DNA of 18,042 nucleotides from a bacterium (GTDB lineage: Bacteria; Patescibacteriota; Minisyncoccia; Minisyncoccales; GCA-002788555): assembly GCA_021158595.1 (NCBI GenBank), contig JAGGUF010000044.1, forward strand, positions 1-18,042. Direction: 5' to 3'. The translations under genes and the position numbers were made by a program. Position 1 is the first letter of the stretch. Each line of letters opens with the position of its first letter. The notes beneath the pieces are model-generated. The model was not told the DNA's origin, did not search any database, and saw only the letters and a program-made list of their open reading frames with translations. Positions 6,264 through 13,058 of the stretch are shown here, piece after piece.

Positions 6264-6466
6264 TTTAGAGGTTATATGCAAGATAAAAGTTGACACCCTT
6301 TTACCATCTTACATATTATGGACAAAACTGGAAATATTTCCAATGTTTTAATAATCCCTCCCCCACCTTAATCCTCCCCCTCCCTCTGGGAGGGGGAGGA
6401 TATAGGTGGGGGAGGGAAATCTTCCTCTGTAAGCTGTTAACTTTTATTTTGCATTCAACCTTTAGA
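6264..6466. mobile_element. MITE-like element A with terminal inverted repeats
   Basis: The left end at 6264-6295 and right end at 6435-6466 are inverted copies matching at about 26 of 32 positions; the inner 20 bp (6276-6295 and 6435-6454) match at 18. Inside are the perfect 14-bp palindrome TGGAAATATTTCCA and a full 61-bp nested palindrome (6356-6416). No protein-coding capacity is seen. The right end covers the stop codon of the cyclodeaminase-family gene. A second copy lies at about 8943-9136. This accounts for the whole 208-nt gap between genes. Confidence 0.65.
6356..6416 (+). repeat. 61-bp nested palindromic repeat, full copy
   Basis: This is the best copy. Outer arm CCCTCCCCCACCT (6356-6368), TAA, inner arm TCCTCCCCCTCCC (6372-6384), TCT, GGGAGGGGGAGGA (6388-6400), TAT, AGGTGGGGGAGGG (6404-6416). 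All four 13-bp arms pair perfectly. The right half also has four runs of three or more G and could form a G-quadruplex. Confidence 0.92.
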
Positions 6467-7442
6467 GATTAATTTCTCTCCCTATTTTTCTTCTTTTGGC
6501 TTTCCTGTAAACTAAATTAGCAGTATATAAATCCTGAATCGCAAGTCCCGTTGAGTCAAAAATTGTAATTTCTGTATCATTTTCTCTACCTAACCTTTTG
6601 CCACACACTATCTCTCCTAAAGAAGAGTAAACATCTTTTTGAGTGATAATTCCTTTCTCAAGAGGAACATTTATCTCTCCTGAATGACTAGCCTGAGCCC
6701 AATCGTCAACAACAACCTTTGCTTGTTTTAAAATTTGAGGATCTATTTCTTCTTTTCCCGGAGCATCTGCACCAATAGCATTAATGTGGACGCCTGGGAG
6801 AATCCACTCCTTTCTTATAATTGGCTTTCTTGAAGGAGTTGTCGTTACTAAAATATCTTTTCGAGCCACCTCTTTTATATCTGCATTCTTTATCTCAATT
6901 TTTTCTTTGTTAAGGATCTGTTTCAATCTTTGGATAGTTTGTTTATTTATATCAAAGACAAATATTTCTTTTATCTTTCTTACTTTGGTTATGGCGGCTA
7001 TTTGATATATTGCCTGCTGTCCGGCTCCAACCACTCCCAATGTTCTTGCATTTTTTCTGGCTAAATATTTTACAGCCACCGCTCCAGCCGCTCCGGTTCT
7101 CATTCCAGTAATATAAGTACCGTCCAATAACGCTAAGGGTAAGCCATTTTTTGCATCGTTTAACACAATCACTGCCATTACTGTCGGTAATCCTCTCTTG
7201 AAATTCTCTGGATGAACATTGACAATTTTTGTTCCAGCCATCTTGAGATAAGAAGAAAAGGAAGGCATTATCCGCAAATCCCCATTATATTCTTTAAAAT
7301 AAAGATAGATTTTGGGAGGCATTTGAATTTTTTCTCCCTTGCCATAATCAGAAAATGCCTTCTCAACACAATCTACTATTGTCTTTATCTTGCTAAGGGG
7401 GATGATATTTTTAATTTGTTTTTGATTTAAAATTAACATCAT
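6462..7442 (-). CDS. Ornithine cyclodeaminase / mu-crystallin family NAD(P)-dependent enzyme
   Basis: This 326-aa protein belongs to the ornithine cyclodeaminase, archaeal alanine dehydrogenase and ketimine reductase family. Evidence is the substrate-side KMAGTKIVNVHPEN at 67-80, DGTYITGMRTGAAGA at 107-121, the Rossmann loop GAGQQA at 139-144, NAIGADAPGKEE at 221-232, and FDSTGLAIQD at 295-304. These fit the family along its full length, but substrate cannot be set: ornithine cyclodeaminase, alanine dehydrogenase and pyrroline-2-carboxylate reductase are all possible. I chose ATG 7442, which overlaps the FabZ-FabK stop as ATGA; a TTG at 7451 and a second ATG at 7439 are alternatives. Tight coupling to a fatty-acid gene is unusual for this family. 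The stop codon lies inside the end of repeat element A. Confidence 0.85.
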   Translation of the reverse strand: MMLILNQKQIKNIIPLSKIKTIVDCVEKAFSDYGKGEKIQMPPKIYLYFKEYNGDLRIMPSFSSYLKMAGTKIVNVHPENFKRGLPTVMAVIVLNDAKNGLPLALLDGTYITGMRTGAAGAVAVKYLARKNARTLGVVGAGQQAIYQIAAITKVRKIKEIFVFDINKQTIQRLKQILNKEKIEIKNADIKEVARKDILVTTTPSRKPIIRKEWILPGVHINAIGADAPGKEEIDPQILKQAKVVVDDWAQASHSGEINVPLEKGIITQKDVYSSLGEIVCGKRLGRENDTEITIFDSTGLAIQDLYTANLVYRKAKRRKIGREINL

Positions 7443-8935
7443 TCTCGGCAAGTAATTAACAAGGGTTGACGTTTTAAAATTTCATTTGCCTCTAAAACTA
7501 ATTCTTGAATTAATTCTTTCACTGAAACTATCTTATTGATCCTCCAGACATTCGAACCAGCAAAAACCAATCCATTCTCCAAGTCACCCTTGCGGGCATT
7601 TTCTAAGGCCTCCAAAATGCAATAACTCCTATCGCAGACCATCCCTATACATCCCTGGCATTTTTTAGGGTCTGGTTTTGGCGCTTTTCCTTCTAAAATC
7701 TTTTTAACAAATGGCGTTTTAATTGCTCTACCAGGCAGTCCTACAGGAGAATGAATAATAACAATATCCTCTTTTTTCGCTTTTATATGCGCCTGCTTAA
7801 AGTTAAAATGGGCATCACATTCATAAGTTGAAACAAATCTGGTAGCCATCTGCACACCCTTGACTCCTGCTCTCAACATATCAACAATATCCTTACCATT
7901 AAATATTCCTCCAGCGGCGATCACAGGTGTTCTTACTGCCTTCACTACATCTTTAACGATATCAATGGTTTTTCTAAAGGGATGACCTTTGGGAAAACCA
8001 AGATGACCTCCCGCCTCCTCTCCTTCAACCACAATTGCCGCTGCTCCCATTGCCTCTCCCTTTTTGGCTACCTTAACCGAAGAGGCCATAGAAAAAATGG
8101 GCACATTATATTTTCTTCCTATCTCAAAGATATCCTCCCTGAAACCTGCTCCCTGGATTATTAGGTTAATCTTCTCTTCTATGGCTGCCTTCACCAATTT
8201 AACAAAATGGGCTACCACTCCCATAATATTTATACCAATCACTCCCTTAGGCCCAGCAATTTTTCTGGCCTCTCTTATCTCCCGCTTCACCTCATTGGGA
8301 TCGCTCATTCCTGAAACAGCAATTATTCCCACTCCTCCCTCTTTAGCCACATTTCCTGCCAAATTGTGCAAGGAAACCCGAACAGCCATTCCTCCTTGGA
8401 TTATGGGATACTTAGCCAACAAGGGACCTATCTTTAAGGGAGGTAATTTTGTCACTTTTATTCGCGTTTTTGAACCACTTCTTTTTTGTTTGAGTTCCTC
8501 CTTATCTACTACAGCCACTGTAAATCTGACCTCGCATTTTTTCTCTTCTCCTACCCAAGCCTCACCCTTAAAATTGGCAATCTTAAACCCATAAAAACCC
8601 AAAAGTTCCACCTTATATTTTATCCTGTCTCCAGGGAAAATGGGTTTGAAAAAATAAGCACTTCTTACCTGATAGGCTAAAAGATGCTTTTTCTTATGTT
8701 CTCTGCCAATTTTTTTTCTCAAAAGAATGGTACCGGTTTGGGCAATTCCTTCCACTACCAAGACACCGGGCATTATGGGAAAGTCTACAAAATGACCTTT
8801 AAAATACGGATCATCGGGCGAGGTCTGTTTATAACCAATAATTACATTCTCTCCAATGCTCTCCACCTCATCCACCCATAAAAATGGATCATCATAAGGA
8901 ATGATTTCTTTTATTTGTTCTTTGGTCAATAGCAT
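7439..8935 (-). CDS. Fusion of FabZ-type 3-hydroxyacyl-ACP dehydratase and FabK-type enoyl reductase
   Basis: This 498-aa protein joins two consecutive steps of fatty-acid elongation. Residues 1-150 are a hot-dog FabZ domain: EIIPYDDPFLWVDEV near the start, then GHFVDFPIMPGVLVVEGIAQ at 47-66 with catalytic H48 and E62. After a basic linker (about 151-165), residues 166-498 are a FabK/nitronate-monooxygenase flavin barrel: YPIIQGGMA at 176-184, AGGHLG at 308-313 with H311, AAGGI at 340-344, and GVKGVQMATRF at 357-367. The end has a cysteine cluster C426-C429-C434-C439 and FAGSNVWR at 458-465, as in some anaerobe nitronate-monooxygenase-like proteins. The reading frame is continuous across the junction and both catalytic sets are intact, so this is a genuine fusion. 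It would pass hydroxyacyl-ACP to enoyl- to acyl-ACP within one chain. It overlaps the cyclodeaminase-family gene by 4 nt and follows fabG across repeat element B. Confidence 0.9.
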   Translation of the reverse strand: MLLTKEQIKEIIPYDDPFLWVDEVESIGENVIIGYKQTSPDDPYFKGHFVDFPIMPGVLVVEGIAQTGTILLRKKIGREHKKKHLLAYQVRSAYFFKPIFPGDRIKYKVELLGFYGFKIANFKGEAWVGEEKKCEVRFTVAVVDKEELKQKRSGSKTRIKVTKLPPLKIGPLLAKYPIIQGGMAVRVSLHNLAGNVAKEGGVGIIAVSGMSDPNEVKREIREARKIAGPKGVIGINIMGVVAHFVKLVKAAIEEKINLIIQGAGFREDIFEIGRKYNVPIFSMASSVKVAKKGEAMGAAAIVVEGEEAGGHLGFPKGHPFRKTIDIVKDVVKAVRTPVIAAGGIFNGKDIVDMLRAGVKGVQMATRFVSTYECDAHFNFKQAHIKAKKEDIVIIHSPVGLPGRAIKTPFVKKILEGKAPKPDPKKCQGCIGMVCDRSYCILEALENARKGDLENGLVFAGSNVWRINKIVSVKELIQELVLEANEILKRQPLLITCRE

Positions 8936-8942
8936 ATCACCA

Positions 8943-9136
8943 AGGTTATCTCTAAAATGAAAGTTGATACCCTTTTTAGCATCTTGGATATTATGGACAA
9001 AACTGGAAATATTTCCAATGTTTTGGTAATCCCCCCTATATCCTCCCCCTCCCAGAGGGAGGGGGAGGATTAAGGAGGGGAAGGGGAATTCTTCCTCTAT
9101 TACCTGTATTACCTGTCAACTTTATTTTGCATTCAG
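8943..9136. mobile_element. MITE-like element B, second copy with flipped core
   Basis: The flanks match element A in the same orientation, including 36 identical bases across 8988-9024 that contain TGGAAATATTTCCA, and a right end reading GTCAACTTTATTTTGCAT (9115-9132). The central 61-bp palindrome is inverted compared with element A: ATA on the left, AGA loop, TTA on the right. It fills most of the gap between the FabZ-FabK fusion and fabG. Confidence 0.6.
9031..9086 (-). repeat. 61-bp-family palindromic repeat, inverted copy
   Basis: Inner arms at 9041-9053 and 9057-9069 pair perfectly across AGA, the reverse complement of the usual TCT loop. The flanking trinucleotides ATA and TTA are also reverse complements of TAT and TAA. 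The outer arms are eroded. Confidence 0.85.
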
Positions 9137-9160
9137 AAGTTAAAAAATTGCTAAGATGCT

Positions 9161-9184
9161 AAAATGTTAAAATGTTAAAATGTT
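9161..9184 (+). repeat. Three tandem copies of an 8-bp AT-rich unit
   Basis: AAAATGTT is repeated exactly three times just beyond the fabG stop, preceded by GCT. Related strings (AATGTTAAAATGCTAA, GCTAAAATGTTAG) occur near the starts of fabG, bioY and trxB. Confidence 0.7.
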
Positions 9185-9193
9185 AGGATGAGT

Positions 9194-9940
9194 TTAGATC
9201 GCTAACCCCCCATCAATATTTATTACTGCTCCTGTAACAAAACTTGCTTTCTCTGAGGCTAAAAAGACAACCACCTCCGCCACTTCCTCTGGCTTGCCAA
9301 ACCTCCCCAGGCAGGTAAGTTTTTTCACCATTGTCTTTATTTCTTCAGGCAACCTTTCAGTTAAAGGAGTTTCAATAAAACCAGGAGCAACCGCATTTAC
9401 TCTGACCCCTAATTTTCCTAATTCCTTGCTTAAGGACTTGGTAAAACCAATAATGCCTGCCTTAGCCGCTCCATAATTTGTCTGCCCAAAATTTCCCCTC
9501 TGACCTACTACAGAGGAAATACTGACAATATTCCCCTGATTCTGAACAATAAGAGGAAGGGTTGCTTTGGTGCAATTAAAGACACCGGTTAGATCAATAT
9601 CTATCACCCTTTGCCATTCCTCTTTGCTCATTTTGGCCAAGGTCCTGTCCTGACAGATACCAGCATTGTTTATCAAAACATCCAATCTTCCAAACCTATT
9701 TCTAATCCCTTCCACCATTTTCTCCACCTGGTCTAATTTAGAAACATCAGCCAAAAAATATTCTGCGCGAACATTATTTTTCTCAATTTCTTCCTTTAGT
9801 TTTTTTAATTTCTCCTCCTGGACAGCAATATCATTTAAGGCAATATTTGCTCCTAAGGAAGCGAATTTCAAAGCAATGGCTTTGCCAAGACCCTGAGAAG
9901 AACCAGTTATAAGAACCACTTTGTCTTTAAATGAAATCAT
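9194..9940 (-). CDS. fabG: 3-oxoacyl-[acyl-carrier-protein] reductase
   Basis: This 248-aa classical short-chain dehydrogenase/reductase should reduce 3-oxoacyl-ACP in the first reductive step of elongation. It has TGSSQGLG at 12-19 for cofactor binding, NNAG at 91-94, catalytic S143, Y156 and K160 (YGAAK), and PGFIETPLTE at 186-195. Length and motifs match FabG closely. An acidic residue (D37) sits at the end of the second strand, where NADPH-using FabG proteins often have a small or basic residue, which hints at NADH use. I chose ATG 9940, which begins MISFKDKVVLITG; an in-frame ATG at 9964 would add eight residues encoded by AT-rich repeat sequence and is less likely. Neither start has a good ribosome site. 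Neighbouring FabZ-FabK and FabK genes support a fatty-acid role over the other functions of this large family. Confidence 0.88.
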   Translation of the reverse strand: MISFKDKVVLITGSSQGLGKAIALKFASLGANIALNDIAVQEEKLKKLKEEIEKNNVRAEYFLADVSKLDQVEKMVEGIRNRFGRLDVLINNAGICQDRTLAKMSKEEWQRVIDIDLTGVFNCTKATLPLIVQNQGNIVSISSVVGQRGNFGQTNYGAAKAGIIGFTKSLSKELGKLGVRVNAVAPGFIETPLTERLPEEIKTMVKKLTCLGRFGKPEEVAEVVVFLASEKASFVTGAVINIDGGLAI

Positions 9941-9953
9941 TTTAGCATTTAAA

Positions 9954-10005
9954 CATATTAACATTCTAACATTTGTATTTGTTTAAATGTTAAAATGCTA
10001 ATATG
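9954..10005. repeat. AT-rich 21-bp inverted repeat upstream of fabG
   Basis: Arms at 9954-9974 and 9985-10005 pair at 19 of 21 positions around a 10-nt spacer. The left arm is 20/21 identical to 10670-10690 at the start of bioY. It lies between bioY and fabG and could act as an RNA hairpin or operator, but no function can be assigned. Confidence 0.6.
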
Positions 10006-10066
10006 TTAGTATGATTCTGACCTTTTACCCTGTAGTGGAAATTTGACAGGCTTTGTTTTGCAAAGA

Positions 10067-10672
10067 CTAATTGCGGAAGGTAGTCAAATTTTCACTACGG
10101 AGTTTAATAATTTTCCAGCCTATTGGCAACAATAATCCTGCCAAAAGTATTTTTAATAAATCTCCAACAATAAAAGGATAAAGTCCAACTGCTAAAGCCC
10201 TTCCAAGTCCTATAAAATTAGCCAGGTATAAGAGACCGGGAATATATAAAACAATATTTCCCAAAAACATACCTAAGATACTGCTTTTAAACCTTCTATC
10301 AAATCCTCTTTCAGAAAGCCAGCCTACAAGAAAAGCAGCAAAAACAAATCCAACAATATAGCCAAAAGTAGGAGAGAGAATATAACCTATTCCTCCACCT
10401 CGAGAAAACCAGGGAATACCAGATAAGCCCATTAAAAGATAGGTCAGTTGAGATAAACCTCCTCTCTTTGAACCCAGCAAGGCACCACTTAAAAGAACAG
10501 CAAATGTCTGCATTGTTATAGGAACTGTTCCTATCTCCAGTTTTATTTTAGCACAAACAGCAGTAGCGAAGGCAAAACCAAAAACCAAAATAATATCCCG
10601 AATTGCGACAACAGTTTTAGTTTTGGGTAAAAATATGGTATCTGCGAAAACTGACTGATTAGTAAAACTCAT
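10067..10672 (-). CDS. bioY: BioY biotin transporter substrate-binding subunit
   Basis: This 201-aa integral membrane protein is the biotin-specific S component of an ECF transporter. It has the PITMQTF motif at 51-57, LGSKRGGLSQLTYLLMG at 66-82, GYILSPTFGYIVGF at 96-109, and PFIVGDLLKILLA at 166-178, all typical of BioY, with about six hydrophobic segments. No ATPase or BioN/EcfT gene lies beside it, so it would use a shared energizing module encoded elsewhere or work alone. No biotin-synthesis gene is in the window; import fits the need of the biotin-dependent carboxylase encoded on both sides. ATG 10672 lies in an AT-rich repeated motif and has no clear ribosome site. It is 44 nt after the zinc-ribbon-DUF362 gene and 126 nt before fabG. 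Confidence 0.92.
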   Translation of the reverse strand: MSFTNQSVFADTIFLPKTKTVVAIRDIILVFGFAFATAVCAKIKLEIGTVPITMQTFAVLLSGALLGSKRGGLSQLTYLLMGLSGIPWFSRGGGIGYILSPTFGYIVGFVFAAFLVGWLSERGFDRRFKSSILGMFLGNIVLYIPGLLYLANFIGLGRALAVGLYPFIVGDLLKILLAGLLLPIGWKIIKLRSENLTTFRN

Positions 10673-10716
10673 ATTAACATACTAACATTTTTTAGCATAA
10701 TAACATAATAAAAATG

Positions 10717-11775
10717 TCAAGACGTTTCAATATCGTATTGTACTTCTTCAATCTCCCTTCCTACCACTAAAATATCATCAATTCTAACTTTTTTTAGATA
10801 TTCTGGCAAGTTCTTCCTCATACAAACCTCAGCAAAGACCCTATCCAAATTTAAGGGATCAAAACTCCCAAAGATAAGACCTAAAAAGGCAGCAATCTTA
10901 TTTGTTTTTTGAACAGAAATTCCATCAGCGATATTCAATAAACTCTCCGGTAAAATAGAACTGATATTTTCCAAAATTTTCTCCTCGCTGTAAAGATATT
11001 TCAAGGAAAAATAGGATTCTTTCTTAAGGAGACGGGTTAAGTTCTCTGTGGCTCCTCTGACCCCAAGTTTTAAATCAAGATTTAGGGTGGGCAGATTAAT
11101 AACAAAATCATGGTTAAAAACCTCTTCGGAAATCTCAAAACCAAAACCATTTAGTTTTTTTAGAATAAATTTTGTTTTAGATAAATCCAAAGGAACTACT
11201 TTGTATCTGAAGCAGACCTCAAGTAATCGTGACTTTTGAGCCGAAACCTCAATAGGAATTTCAGTAAAACTCTGGGCCCCTATTTTAATATTTTCTGGCT
11301 TTGCTCCTCTTTGAAGCAAAAATTTAATTACTGCCTCCAAAACCTCAGGGGAGGTATTTTCAGCAAAATGAGGATGGACTGGAGAAACCAAGGTAGGCAC
11401 AATCAAAATCTTAGAATTCTGATCTATTCTTATTCCTCCCAACAATTCAATCACTTTTTCAATCGCCTCTAACACATCATATTTCACCCGCCAAATAGAG
11501 ACTGCCTTTTTATCTGGTCTTGGCTCATATTTCAATTGTTCTCCAATTTTATATTCTCTTTTTGACTTTTGAACCCAACGATTTCCCTTCTCATCTTCCA
11601 ACAATAGTACAAAATAAGGCACCTTGGGATGCAAGAAAGTAGGAATACCTACCTTTGAAATTCCAATAACCTTTATCTTATTTGATCTAAGAGGTTTCAC
11701 CTCTAAAAAGCAATAAGGACATTTTTGGATAGGATGCTGCCAAACCCTTTTACATTTTTGACATTGATAAAACAT
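10717..11775 (-). CDS. Zinc-ribbon/OB-fold (DUF35-like) protein fused to a DUF362 domain
   Basis: The function of this 352-aa protein is not known. Residues 1-25 form a rubredoxin-like zinc ribbon with C5-x2-C8 and C19-P-Y-C22. Residues 26-95 look like a small OB fold, the arrangement of DUF35/acyl-CoA-associated proteins. Residues 100-340 match DUF362: KILIVPTLVSPVHPHFAEN at 122-140, LPTLNLDLKLGVRGATENL at 228-246, and IADGISVQKTNKIAAFLGLI at 282-301. DUF362 proteins are often linked to iron-sulfur clusters, but no 4Fe-4S cysteine motif is visible here. It follows tyrS by 6 nt and precedes bioY by 44 nt, so it should be co-transcribed with both. The domain calls are from motifs only; DUF362 is stronger than the OB-fold call. 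Confidence 0.72.
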   Translation of the reverse strand: MFYQCQKCKRVWQHPIQKCPYCFLEVKPLRSNKIKVIGISKVGIPTFLHPKVPYFVLLLEDEKGNRWVQKSKREYKIGEQLKYEPRPDKKAVSIWRVKYDVLEAIEKVIELLGGIRIDQNSKILIVPTLVSPVHPHFAENTSPEVLEAVIKFLLQRGAKPENIKIGAQSFTEIPIEVSAQKSRLLEVCFRYKVVPLDLSKTKFILKKLNGFGFEISEEVFNHDFVINLPTLNLDLKLGVRGATENLTRLLKKESYFSLKYLYSEEKILENISSILPESLLNIADGISVQKTNKIAAFLGLIFGSFDPLNLDRVFAEVCMRKNLPEYLKKVRIDDILVVGREIEEVQYDIETS

Positions 11776-11781
11776 AATCTT

Positions 11782-13011
11782 TTATACCAATTTTTTCCTT
11801 ATTCTCACAAATTTTCGTTTGCCCACCTGAACTATCATTCCATCTTTTATTTTAATCTCTTCCTGCCAGTTCTTGATTGGTATTTTTGATTTTTGATCTT
11901 TAGGTTTTATTCTTACCCCTTTTTGTTCTATTAGTCTTCGTCCCTCAGATCTTGAAGAAACTAACCCTGTTTTTGTTAATAAATCTAAAATATTTAGGGT
12001 ATCTTTGTTTAGAGTGAAAACAGGAATCTTGGTAGGGATCTCCTTTTCTTTAAAGACTCGTTCAAACTCCTTTTCCGCCATTTCTGCCTGCTCTTTACCA
12101 TGATAGAAGGTTACAATCTCCTTAGCCAGAGAAGATTTTAACTCCTTCGGATTTACTCTCTTTGACTTTAAATCTCTTTCCATTTTAGCAATCTCTTTTA
12201 AAGAAACATCAGTTAAAAGTTTAAAATAATCTAAAATTAAATCATCAGGAATAGACATTATCTTTCCATATTGTTGGAAGGCTGGCTCAGTAATACCCAC
12301 ATAATTTCCCAAACTCTTGCTCATTTTATTTTTCCCATCCAAACCAACCAAAAGGGGAACTGTGATGATATCCTGAGGTTTCATCCCCTCTCTTTCCTGA
12401 AGTCTTCTTCCTATTAACATATTAAACTTTTGATCGGTTCCCCCTATCTCCACATCTGACTTTACCACTATTGAGTCATAACCCTGAAGAATAGGATAAA
12501 TTATCTCATGAGGATAGATATTTATATTATTTTTCATTCTCTTTTGAAAATCGTCTCTTTCTAAGATTCGAGCCAAGGTGATCTTACTGAATAATCTTAT
12601 AAAATCACCAAACTTCATTTTATCATACCACTCGCTATTTCTCCGCATCTCTACCCTTTTTATATCTATCACCTTTCCCGCTTGGGCAAGATAGGTTTCG
12701 GCGTTTTTATTAACCTCTTGAACTGTAAGTTGAGGACGGGTCTTTGATCTTCCCGAAGGATCACCAATTCGGGCCGTAAAATCACCGATAATGAAAATCA
12801 CCTTATGGCCTAATTGCTGAAACTCTCTTAGTTTTCTTAAGGGAACCGTATGCCCCAAATGAATATCAGGTTTTGAAGGATCTACCCCAAATTTTATCCT
12901 TAACCTCTGACCCTTAAGAAGTCTTTTCTTTAGATGCTCTTTATCAATAATCTCCTCTACTCCTCGGCTTAAAAGTGCTTCAATTTTTTTGGATCTAGAA
13001 CCAGTTACCAT
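11782..13011 (-). CDS. tyrS: Tyrosyl-tRNA synthetase
   Basis: This class I synthetase charges tRNA-Tyr. At 409 aa it has the HIGH signature as HLGH at 51-54, GDPSGRSKTRP at 83-93, the tyrosine-site GGTDQKFN at 190-197, KMSKS at 229-233, and a C-terminal S4 RNA-binding domain from about 345. The sequence just before the HIGH motif, KFGVDPSKPDI, is typical of bacterial TyrRS. I chose ATG 13011 because RGVEEII at 16-22 then sits where the family normally starts. A TTG at 13050 would add 13 unconserved residues. AAAGGAGGT lies unusually close to the ATG (2 nt from GGAGG). It is transcribed after tRNA-Arg, whose 3' end is 47 nt upstream, leaving no room for a T-box leader. Confidence 0.96.
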   Translation of the reverse strand: MVTGSRSKKIEALLSRGVEEIIDKEHLKKRLLKGQRLRIKFGVDPSKPDIHLGHTVPLRKLREFQQLGHKVIFIIGDFTARIGDPSGRSKTRPQLTVQEVNKNAETYLAQAGKVIDIKRVEMRRNSEWYDKMKFGDFIRLFSKITLARILERDDFQKRMKNNINIYPHEIIYPILQGYDSIVVKSDVEIGGTDQKFNMLIGRRLQEREGMKPQDIITVPLLVGLDGKNKMSKSLGNYVGITEPAFQQYGKIMSIPDDLILDYFKLLTDVSLKEIAKMERDLKSKRVNPKELKSSLAKEIVTFYHGKEQAEMAEKEFERVFKEKEIPTKIPVFTLNKDTLNILDLLTKTGLVSSRSEGRRLIEQKGVRIKPKDQKSKIPIKNWQEEIKIKDGMIVQVGKRKFVRIRKKLV

Positions 13012-13012
13012 A

Positions 13013-13021
13013 ACCTCCTTT
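13013..13021 (-). promoter_or_regulatory. Strong Shine-Dalgarno unusually close to tyrS start
   Basis: AAAGGAGGT on the minus strand, with only 2 nt between GGAGG and ATG 13011. The spacing is shorter than the usual 5-9 nt, which may lower initiation, but no better in-frame start lies downstream. Confidence 0.45.
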
Positions 13022-13058
13022 AAGTAGGGTCTTAAAAAGATTTCTTCCAAATAAGGGG

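Noticed and set aside
6290..6472. 60-aa plus-strand open frame in the repeat gap
   Set aside because: It is entirely inside MITE-like element A and its sequence is repeat-derived.
8064..8594. 176-aa open frame on the plus strand
   Set aside because: It lies fully antisense to the FabZ-FabK gene, has no recognisable domain, and reads as the reverse of a conserved flavin barrel.
13012..13058. T-box leader for tyrS
   Set aside because: Only about 47 nt separate tRNA-Arg from the tyrS start, too short for a T-box, and no T-box sequence is seen.
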